38,907 bases of DNA from positions 1 to 38,907 of the forward strand of contig JAITAK010000033.1 in the NCBI GenBank assembly GCA_031284165.1. The letters are read 5' to 3'. Of this stretch, positions 20,787-28,486 are shown in pieces. Below the pieces are notes generated by a model. The model did not search any database. It was not told where the DNA came from and saw only the letters and a program-made list of their open reading frames with translations. The position numbers and the translations under genes are program-made. Source of the DNA: Puniceicoccales bacterium (lineage in GTDB: Bacteria > Verrucomicrobiota > Verrucomicrobiia > Opitutales > LL51). Every line of letters begins with the position of its first letter. The stretch's first letter is position 1.

Positions 20787-20827
20787 AAAAAAGGAAGGCA
20801 AATGCGATTGCACGCCTCCCTTTTTTT
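20787..20827. terminator. Bidirectional intrinsic terminator between convergent genes
   Basis: AAAAAAGGAAGGC-aaatgcgattgcac-GCCTCCCTTTTTTT. Confidence 0.8.
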
Positions 20828-20881
20828 AGAAATCGTTGTATATTGGTATAACAATTAACAATTTGCTAGCCCTATAAAGGC

Positions 20882-22084
20882 TTACAATTGCTCTGATCGC
20901 TTTATGATTGATTCTTCGAGCTGATAAATCTCAGGATGTGTTGCTTTCAGCTCAATCCATTGCTGAATTAAGTCTATAAAATCCTTAAATATTTCATGCC
21001 CTTTTGTAGACATCTTCAAATTAACAAAACGTGAATGACCCATTGAATGTTTAAACAATATTGGTGCATACGCTCCAAGGTAAAAGGGGTTGTTGGCACC
21101 CTCTAAGAATCCATCTGAGATGTTGGCACCTCTAGCTATTAATTTCTTTGCTATTGTAAATATTTCTTTCAGAGATACTTTATCTTTTTCAGAAATGGCT
21201 CTCGCAACTCCATAGCATATAAAGTCTAACGGGGTATGACTGTTCGCATTAACCACCTTTAAATCTATATCTTCCCTTTCGATCAGCATATTTATAGTGT
21301 TTATTGCATTTTCAATCTCTTGGCGATTGCACATATTGACGGCATCATTGAGCTGACCGATAGCCCAATGAAGCGGTGTATTATTAAGTATATCGGTTTC
21401 ATTGACTTTTGCTCCCTTTGCAAGTAACGCTTTGACAAGATCATAATAGCCTCTGCCTGCAGCATGATGTAAAAGCGTTCCACAAAGTTGACTTTTAGTT
21501 TGCTGACTACTAAGGTTACCAAGTTCACCTCCAGCGCTTTCATCTTTGGCATCTATATCTACATCATTTACATTACTCAATGCCTTCTTCCTAGCATCAG
21601 CACTTAGGTTATCTTTTTTCAATAGCTCGAAAAGCTTTAGCGTCGGACTATTCTTTAGCTTAATCATCGAGGCTATGCAATACCGAAATACTGCACGCTC
21701 TTCTGGAGACATCTGAATATTTTGAGGAAAAACAGTTTTACCAAACGTTTCCAGCAAGTAATTCCTGGGTGTTCTGCAGACAACAGTTAAGGTCTCATCC
21801 GGGATATTGATATCTTCAGCTATCATTTCCTTTACTTCCGTAAATGTTTCATTTAAAGATACTTTATTGTCTTCATAAATAGCCTTCCAAATTTTAAGGA
21901 ATGCTATATCATATTCCTTGATGTTCGCGTCTATTCGTCCAACTTGAAGCCCTAGCCCTGCTTCCCAGTTTATCGCAAGCGCCCGGCCCGACGAAGCTTG
22001 GAGAGAATTGATAATTCCTGCAGAACCTGCGAAGAATAAACTTCCCATTAACATTGTATTTATAATTTTAGTTGTGTAATTCAT
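20882..22084 (-). CDS. Exported ankyrin-repeat protein
   Basis: Signal-like N-terminus (MNYTTKIINTMLMGSLFFAGSAG..); ankyrin units GTLLHHAAGRGYYDLVKALLAKGAKVNETD ILNNTPLHWAIGQ.. and NSHTPLDFICYGVARAI..IAKKLIARGANISDG. Confidence 0.88.
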   Translation of the reverse strand: MNYTTKIINTMLMGSLFFAGSAGIINSLQASSGRALAINWEAGLGLQVGRIDANIKEYDIAFLKIWKAIYEDNKVSLNETFTEVKEMIAEDINIPDETLTVVCRTPRNYLLETFGKTVFPQNIQMSPEERAVFRYCIASMIKLKNSPTLKLFELLKKDNLSADARKKALSNVNDVDIDAKDESAGGELGNLSSQQTKSQLCGTLLHHAAGRGYYDLVKALLAKGAKVNETDILNNTPLHWAIGQLNDAVNMCNRQEIENAINTINMLIEREDIDLKVVNANSHTPLDFICYGVARAISEKDKVSLKEIFTIAKKLIARGANISDGFLEGANNPFYLGAYAPILFKHSMGHSRFVNLKMSTKGHEIFKDFIDLIQQWIELKATHPEIYQLEESIIKRSEQL

Positions 22085-22302
22085 GATTGTTCTTTTTTTT
22101 TAATAATGTCAGCGCTAACTTAGAGGCTCACATACATTAGTGAACCGTAAATATTAAAATTAAAAATAATCTTACACTCTATTACTTTAGAGTAAGCACT
22201 TAACGTTAAATAAAATTAAAGATTATTAAAAATACGTCAAGCATTTTTTTTATAATTAAATAAAAAATTATTCGATGCTGCGAAAATTAATTTTATAATT
22301 CA

Positions 22303-22475
22303 TGATTGTCGATGGACCGCAAAGCGTCGATAAAATTTCGACATGCATCGAAAATTTCAACAATGCACGTCAAGTCCTGTCAAAAAGAAGCCTGGCGCGA
22401 AATGCTAGGCTTTTATCCAACCCAGGGACAAAACCTCCTGGTAAGAATGATAAGGGCGAAAACCCTTACCCATAT
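22303..22475 (+). ncRNA. Candidate structured RNA / leader with stacked hairpins
   Basis: Nested stem TCGATG[..GTCGA..TCGAC..]CATCGA, terminator-like AAGCCTgGCgcgaaatGCtAGGCTTTTAT at 22388-22415, then CCAGG/CCTGG and AAGGG/CCCTT hairpins. Confidence 0.3.
22388..22415 (+). terminator. Intrinsic terminator-like hairpin
   Basis: AAGCCTGGC-gcgaaat-GCTAGGCTTTTAT. Confidence 0.5.
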
Positions 22476-22576
22476 TCATCTATAAGTTAATTGCTTTACG
22501 TAACGTGGTAAAGAAAAAATTCCTTTTATATAAAGTAAAGATTGCCAAAAGACAAATGAGCTATTCCATTTAGAAA

Positions 22577-24661
22577 ATGGCGATCGCTTTTGAACAAGAA
22601 CTTAATGAAGAACAGTACGCGGCTATAAATTCACAAAGCCCAACTAATCTTATACTCGCAGGCGCTGGAACGGGAAAAACACGGACATTAACCTATCGCG
22701 TGGCTTGGTTACTCGAAAGAGGCGTCACGCCAGAAAGCATTTTATTGCTTACCTTTACAAATAAAGCCGCGAAAGAAATGTTACAACGCGTAGAATTCTT
22801 GACGGGAGTTTCAAGTTATTCATTCTACGGCGGAACGTTTCATCATATTTGCCAGCGCTTGCTGCGCCGCCACGGAGAAAATCCTAATTTTGTAATTCTC
22901 GATGAAGATGATTCTTTAGCATTATTTAATGACGCCATTAAGTCCGTCTCTGTAGATTTTACAAAAAATAAAAATAACCCCAGCGCCCGCGTATTATATG
23001 AAGTCGTCAGTTTTTCGCGCAACACCATGCGACCGCTAATCAATGTCATTGAAGATAAATACGCCTATATGATAGATCATGGAGAAATGTTGAAAATTTT
23101 TACATCCCGTTACGAAGCAATTAAAACAGAACAAAATGTCATGGATTATGACGATTTGCTGTGTAATTTTGTGCAATTGTTGCAAGATAAACCGGAAGTC
23201 GCAGAATACTATAATCAACAGTTTCGACATATTCTGGTTGATGAATATCAAGATACCAATCCTATTCAATTGAAGATGATTGATTTAATCGCTAAGCATG
23301 GACAGATTTTCGCTGTGGGCGATGATGCACAGTGCATCTATACTTGGCGCGGTGCTAATATTAAAAGTATTATTGAGTTCCCGAAAAAATATCCTCAAAC
23401 TAAGGTAACCAAAGTTCAGGTTAATTATCGAAGTACACCGGAGATTTTAGACTTCGCTAATGCAATTCCTGTATCTGAAAAATTGGAATATACAAAGGTT
23501 TTGAAATCGACAAAACATCCATTTCGTAAACCACTGGTCGTTTCTGTATTAGACATGCGCCAACAAGCGAATTTTGTCGTTAAACGGATGATGGGTTTAC
23601 GCGGAGAAGGATATCTATATTCAGAAATCGCAGTTTTGTATCGCGCCCACTACCAATCTATGGAATTACAAATGGAACTGACGCGCGCCAATATTCCTTA
23701 TACGATTACTAGTGGCGTGCGATTCTTCGAACAGGCTCATATTAAAGATATTGTGGCATTTCTTCGCTTCGTCATCAATCCACAAGATAAACGGGCATTC
23801 ATACGCATTATGTGCCGATTCCCAAAGATCGGAGAAAAAACCGCTGAACGCATTTTGCTGGCTTTACAACAACTCGCCGAAATAACGCATCAACATCTTT
23901 TTTCATTATTAGCATCTGAAGAGATTGTAAAGAAAATTCCAACGGCGGTTCTAGAATACTGGTGGCCTTTTGCTCGCGTATTGCACAGACTTTACGATGG
24001 ATCATTCAACTTCCGCAATGAAGGACAGAAATTGCAACCCTCTGAGGATCTCTTTACATATGCGCAAGAAAAACAAACAGAAAAAGTGCCCTTTGAAAGT
24101 ATCGGTGCGATGATTCTTTTTATCTTAGAAGATGAATATGTGGAATATTTGCGAAAAACTTATGCCAATTGGCAAACGCGTTGCGATGATGTGGAAAATT
24201 TTGCAAATTTTTGCAATAAATTCCGAAGTTTATCCGAATTGATACAACAAGTCACCCTCTTACAATCAGAATCTAGTAAAGAAAATACCGAGGGTACAGA
24301 AGGTATCCGCTTGAGTACAATTCATCAGGCAAAAGGACTAGAATTTTCGGTAGTATTTATTCTGGGCCTCAATGAAAGTAGTTTCCCTTTACAACGGGCT
24401 ATCAACGAAGGCGACGTTAACGAAGAACGCCGATTATTTTATGTGGCTGTAACACGGGCACGACAGGAATTGTATTTGTGCGTCCCTTATCAGGCCGTAT
24501 TTAGCGGAAAAAAAGGATACTATGCTACACTTTTACAACCAAGCCGCTTCATTGGAGAAATTGGACAAGGCTTTTTCGAAACTCTTGATTTTATAAAAAA
24601 AACTAATGCTTCATTCTCTTATACTCGTCGATGGTCGGGGCGATCGGATTCGAACCGATGA
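22577..24661 (+). CDS. UvrD/PcrA/Rep-type superfamily 1 ATP-dependent DNA helicase
   Basis: LNEEQYAAINSQSPTNLILAGAGTGKTRTLTYRVAWLL; ILVDEYQDTNPIQ; VGDDAQCIYTWRGA; LSTIHQAKGLEFSVVFI; RRLFYVAVTRAR. Confidence 0.95.
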   Translation: MAIAFEQELNEEQYAAINSQSPTNLILAGAGTGKTRTLTYRVAWLLERGVTPESILLLTFTNKAAKEMLQRVEFLTGVSSYSFYGGTFHHICQRLLRRHGENPNFVILDEDDSLALFNDAIKSVSVDFTKNKNNPSARVLYEVVSFSRNTMRPLINVIEDKYAYMIDHGEMLKIFTSRYEAIKTEQNVMDYDDLLCNFVQLLQDKPEVAEYYNQQFRHILVDEYQDTNPIQLKMIDLIAKHGQIFAVGDDAQCIYTWRGANIKSIIEFPKKYPQTKVTKVQVNYRSTPEILDFANAIPVSEKLEYTKVLKSTKHPFRKPLVVSVLDMRQQANFVVKRMMGLRGEGYLYSEIAVLYRAHYQSMELQMELTRANIPYTITSGVRFFEQAHIKDIVAFLRFVINPQDKRAFIRIMCRFPKIGEKTAERILLALQQLAEITHQHLFSLLASEEIVKKIPTAVLEYWWPFARVLHRLYDGSFNFRNEGQKLQPSEDLFTYAQEKQTEKVPFESIGAMILFILEDEYVEYLRKTYANWQTRCDDVENFANFCNKFRSLSELIQQVTLLQSESSKENTEGTEGIRLSTIHQAKGLEFSVVFILGLNESSFPLQRAINEGDVNEERRLFYVAVTRARQELYLCVPYQAVFSGKKGYYATLLQPSRFIGEIGQGFFETLDFIKKTNASFSYTRRWSGRSDSNR

Positions 24662-24708
24662 CTTCATGTACCCAAAACATGCGTTCTACCAAGCTGAACT
24701 ACGCCCCG
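24635..24708 (-). tRNA. tRNA-Pro (anticodon UGG)
   Basis: Reverse complement CGGGGCGTAGTTCAGCTTGGTAGAACGCATGTTTTGGGTACATGAAGTCATCGGTTCGAATCCGATCGCCCCGA folds as a cloverleaf; anticodon loop TTTGGGT; GGTTCGAATCC T-arm. Confidence 0.95.
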
Positions 24709-24888
24709 CAAATCTATAAAGTACAATCAATATAACCAAGAAAATTTTAAACGCTTGCAATATCAAAATACGGGTTATCCGATTGAAGATCCTTATGGAA
24801 AAGGCGTCGTTGATCATATGCCGGAAATGCTTTGAAGCTGACGAATCGATTTAAAATATTTCTTCGAAAACTTTTCAGGATGATATCG

Positions 24889-25836
24889 TTAGGATGCTTC
24901 ATGACTTCGCAACCAATCAATCATGGAATCGATAATGTAATCTAAGGAAAGATATTGCAAATGCCAATCGAGTTCTCTTTGTGCCAGCCTTGAATCGACG
25001 GATAGGCGTTCGATCTCACCGGGACGTTGCTGCTGATAGGAAACATTTAAAGGAGGATGTATTTTATGTCCGACAGCGCTGATAAGATCTTTGACGGAAT
25101 AGGTACGGCCGGAAGATATATTATAAACGGAATATTTTCTCCAATAGCTGAGCTTTTGGAGCGCTAATATGATGGCTTGAACGACGTCATTGACGTGAAT
25201 AAAATCTCGTTCAGGGGTATGATCTGCGGTGGAACAATGGTCACCAAAGACGGTGAGCGTGTCGTCCAATAACATATTGGAAAGGAGATCATTACCTTGA
25301 GGAAATGTAGCCCCTTTGGGATCCATACCGATGACATTGGTAATACGTAAGCTGATGGCGTGTAATTCATGGGAAACGGTTAACGATTCGATGAGCTGTT
25401 CAACGGCTAATTTTATTCTCCCTAAAGGATGGATAGGAAGAGTCGGCGTATCTTCAGTAGCGGTGAGTTGGGCAACGTTGCCGTAGACTTGGGCAGAAGA
25501 CAAAAATAGCAGTTTTTTGACGTTTTCTTCTAAAGCGGTTCTTAGAAGGAATATGGTCCCCATTAGGTCATTACTGTAATATTTAATGGGATCCTCAATC
25601 GTTGCGATGACGCTGGAAGAACCGGAACAATGAATAATGCATTCGATGCGCTCTTCTTTAAAAACAGATCGGATAAAAGCGGTATTACCGTGATCGCCGA
25701 CATAAAATTTTTGAAAAAGCGACGTATTGTGAGGCTTTAGGATATCGAGGCCGAAAAGGGAATGCTCAAGCGAGTTCAACTTTAAAACGCAATGACTACC
25801 GATATACCCCGCAGCACCTGTAATTAAGATATTCAC
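24889..25836 (-). CDS. GalE-like extended SDR (UDP-glucose 4-epimerase family) with altered YxxxK motif
   Basis: ILITGAAGYIGSHCVLKL; LLFLSSAQVYGN; HPLGRIKLAVEQLIESL where HPYGRSK is expected; RITNVIGMDPKG. Confidence 0.85.
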   Translation of the reverse strand: MNILITGAAGYIGSHCVLKLNSLEHSLFGLDILKPHNTSLFQKFYVGDHGNTAFIRSVFKEERIECIIHCSGSSSVIATIEDPIKYYSNDLMGTIFLLRTALEENVKKLLFLSSAQVYGNVAQLTATEDTPTLPIHPLGRIKLAVEQLIESLTVSHELHAISLRITNVIGMDPKGATFPQGNDLLSNMLLDDTLTVFGDHCSTADHTPERDFIHVNDVVQAIILALQKLSYWRKYSVYNISSGRTYSVKDLISAVGHKIHPPLNVSYQQQRPGEIERLSVDSRLAQRELDWHLQYLSLDYIIDSMIDWLRSHEAS

Positions 25837-25963
25837 AACCTAAGATTAAGGAAAATTTTTCTTTGGTAAAGCTATACGAATATCATAAATAAAGGTTCCT
25901 CGCCCTAATCATCTCACCAGGAGGTTTTAGCCTCCTCGATTCATTGTGCATAAATGACTTCTT

Positions 25964-27604
25964 TTATTCGAGCATGTTTTCGATGGATCGCTTATACTGC
26001 TGGCCGTATTTATCGGAAAAATGCAAATTATGCTTTCCTATTTTTACAAGATGAATTTTGGGGTGTTCATTCAATAAAGAGCCTGTACCTAAAATTTTAT
26101 TATTGATGGCAATACTTCCTGTTCCGTCGCCATAACGTTGGATTGCGTTAACGCGAAAAGCGAGCAATGTCTTTTGCACTTCTTTCTGTTTAAGGGTAAG
26201 GGGATTCTGAAAAAGATACTTTAACTTTCTTTTCGGAATAACTTCTCCATGACGTTGCGTTTTGAGTACATCTTCTTTGGGAGTATGATTAGTCGCAGCT
26301 ACATTGATGTGCTCATGAGCATGAAATGCATTTCGGCTTAAAAGAAATACAAAACTACAGGAAGCGGCAATCGCAAAACTTTTAATGAGAAAAATAGCGA
26401 TGCTTTGAATCCAATTATTGGGAAGATAAACAGAAACGATTCTTTCTAAAATGGATCTGTGTAAATCATATAATATATTCAAAATACTGTGAATTATATC
26501 TAGGCATTGAGTTATTTGTTCTTGAATTTTTTCTTCCAGCTTTAAGCAGCAATTCCCAAAAAAATCGACGCTCCTTCGAAAAAACTCGTCAACCCATCCT
26601 AAAAGGTGAATCAGAAGCGTCGCCGTAAAGTTGGAACAAAAATTGATCGATTTCAAAGGTACCCCGCAAATCCATTGCAGCAACTTGTAAGGCGCAACAA
26701 GAATGGATTCGATGGTAATCAAAAAATAACTGAAAAAACGTTTAAGAAATGAAAAAAATGCAGAGTGATTTCGGACGCGATACAGAAAATTAGACGAAGC
26801 ACACCTTAAATTTCTGCGTAGCGTTTTGATGCGCTCGCTGTATTTAGAATATAATTTTTGGATATTATATCCATTGATACTGTTCTCTTTTTTCCAACGA
26901 CTTCGAACATTAATTTCGCTTTCCTGAATTTTTCTAAAAGTATTGAATCGAAAGGCAATGATATCGTTTATGCTCCAGGATCGTGAAGGCCTCGGTAAAT
27001 TTTGGTGTTTCAAGGGCGTCGTAGGAACATGAAGAGGGAATTGAGTTGCCTTCGGAGAAATTGCAGAAGGTAACACTTCTCTGGCGGTGTCATTTTTTTT
27101 GAAGTTGAAATATCTTAAGGCTGGAATGGCATTCATCCAACGCTTACCATACCACAACGCTGAAAAAGCATTCGAAGAACATCGTACGGCTTTCGAAGAA
27201 ATTACCAAGGAAGGCATTTCCTCTATGACGTCATCTTTTTTAGCGTTAAAATGCTTTGGCGATGAAGCGACATCCGCCAAATGCTCGCCATACCATAGCA
27301 CCGGAGTAGTATTAAGCGATAGTTGATTTGGACTTTTAGCAACGGGAGTGACGATTGCCTGCGAAGAATTAGTACCAAAATAGGAGTTGTTGCCTATAAA
27401 GCAAGATGTAGATCTGTCGCAAGATCTATCCCTATTCGTCAAATCTTTTTTGTATTTCCTGAGCAGAAAAATATCACCGCTCATTGATGGTTCGGCAAAC
27501 GATCTCAAGAAATCATCGATCGCTGATCCTTCATTGAGCGATGATTCCGCCGGCTTTTTTTTGGGAATATCACGAAATTGCAAGCCATCGAAGATTAAAT
27601 TCAT
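25964..27604 (-). CDS. GspB/ExeB-like membrane protein with long lineage-specific N-terminal region
   Basis: 546 aa; single strong TM near aa 390-430; C-terminal region (LLAFRVNAIQRYGDGTGSIAINNKILGTGSLLNEHPKIHLVKIGKHNLHFSDKYGQQY) resembles the GspB C-terminal domain; overlaps by 4 nt the start of the GspA/ExeA-like gene's stop. Confidence 0.6.
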   Translation of the reverse strand: MNLIFDGLQFRDIPKKKPAESSLNEGSAIDDFLRSFAEPSMSGDIFLLRKYKKDLTNRDRSCDRSTSCFIGNNSYFGTNSSQAIVTPVAKSPNQLSLNTTPVLWYGEHLADVASSPKHFNAKKDDVIEEMPSLVISSKAVRCSSNAFSALWYGKRWMNAIPALRYFNFKKNDTAREVLPSAISPKATQFPLHVPTTPLKHQNLPRPSRSWSINDIIAFRFNTFRKIQESEINVRSRWKKENSINGYNIQKLYSKYSERIKTLRRNLRCASSNFLYRVRNHSAFFSFLKRFFSYFLITIESILVAPYKLLQWICGVPLKSINFCSNFTATLLIHLLGWVDEFFRRSVDFFGNCCLKLEEKIQEQITQCLDIIHSILNILYDLHRSILERIVSVYLPNNWIQSIAIFLIKSFAIAASCSFVFLLSRNAFHAHEHINVAATNHTPKEDVLKTQRHGEVIPKRKLKYLFQNPLTLKQKEVQKTLLAFRVNAIQRYGDGTGSIAINNKILGTGSLLNEHPKIHLVKIGKHNLHFSDKYGQQYKRSIENMLE

Positions 27605-28458
27605 ATTTTTTGTAGTTGATTAATATCCTTTAATGCGCGATTGACATCTTTGAGGCGTATCTTCTTCGAATAATCGATAAATGCTGAAATGAGTGCCTTA
27701 TCGCAAATATTGTTGATAATCCGCGGAATTCCTTTACTGGCGACGTAAATTTTTCGGAAGGCAAAAAATGAAAAAACAGGGATTTGTTCCCGCTGCATCT
27801 GAATTTTCCTGCCTTCACCGCCTTCTTTTTTAGCGAGACTAATGCGGTGCTGGATATAGTTTTTCGTATCCAAGAAACTCAATGGCTTTAGATCGTGGTA
27901 AACGGAAATGCGCTGGCGCAGCTGACGCATGCACTTTTTGCGCAATTTCTTTTTAAGTTCCGGCTGGCCGATAAGGATAATATGAAGCAGTTTTTCGTCA
28001 TCTCGTTCAATATTCGAGAGGAGGCGCACCACTTCTAGATTGTCAAACGCCAGGTTTTGAGCTTCATCAATGATGAGGACGACGCGTTTTCCGCGCATGC
28101 GTTCCATACGGAATCGCTCCGTAATCCCATTGCGAACTTCTTCAATTGCCCGTTCTTCTTTGACAGAAATACCGAGGTGAACGCAAATGGCATTTAATAA
28201 TTGTCGTTCGTTTTCTGGGGGAATGGAAAGGGAAATAATAATATATTCCTGTGGATTAAGTTCGCGGATCAGTGCATTGCAAAGTGTGGTTTTCCCACAA
28301 CCTACTTCCCCAGTAATGACCGTGAATCCATCGCAATTCTCAATGCCATATTGTAGAAGCGCAAAAGCGGTCGTATATTGAGGGCTCATGTATAAGATAT
28401 GCGCTTCAGTTTTTATGGTAAATGGTTTATGTTTAAACTCGAAAAAATCTAAATACAT
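27601..28458 (-). CDS. GspA/ExeA-like AAA ATPase
   Basis: MYLDFFEFKHKPFTI..YMSPQYTTAFALLQYGIENCDGFTVITGEVGCGKTTL; VVLIIDEAQNLAFDNLEVVRLLSN; IPRIINNICDKALISAF. Confidence 0.9.
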   Translation of the reverse strand: MYLDFFEFKHKPFTIKTEAHILYMSPQYTTAFALLQYGIENCDGFTVITGEVGCGKTTLCNALIRELNPQEYIIISLSIPPENERQLLNAICVHLGISVKEERAIEEVRNGITERFRMERMRGKRVVLIIDEAQNLAFDNLEVVRLLSNIERDDEKLLHIILIGQPELKKKLRKKCMRQLRQRISVYHDLKPLSFLDTKNYIQHRISLAKKEGGEGRKIQMQREQIPVFSFFAFRKIYVASKGIPRIINNICDKALISAFIDYSKKIRLKDVNRALKDINQLQKI

Positions 28459-28486
28459 AATGCCTATTCCCTGTTCAAATTTTGCA

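Noticed and set aside
22302-22490. 62-aa ORF upstream of the helicase
   Set aside because: Composition not protein-like and the region is dominated by inverted repeats and a terminator-like hairpin.
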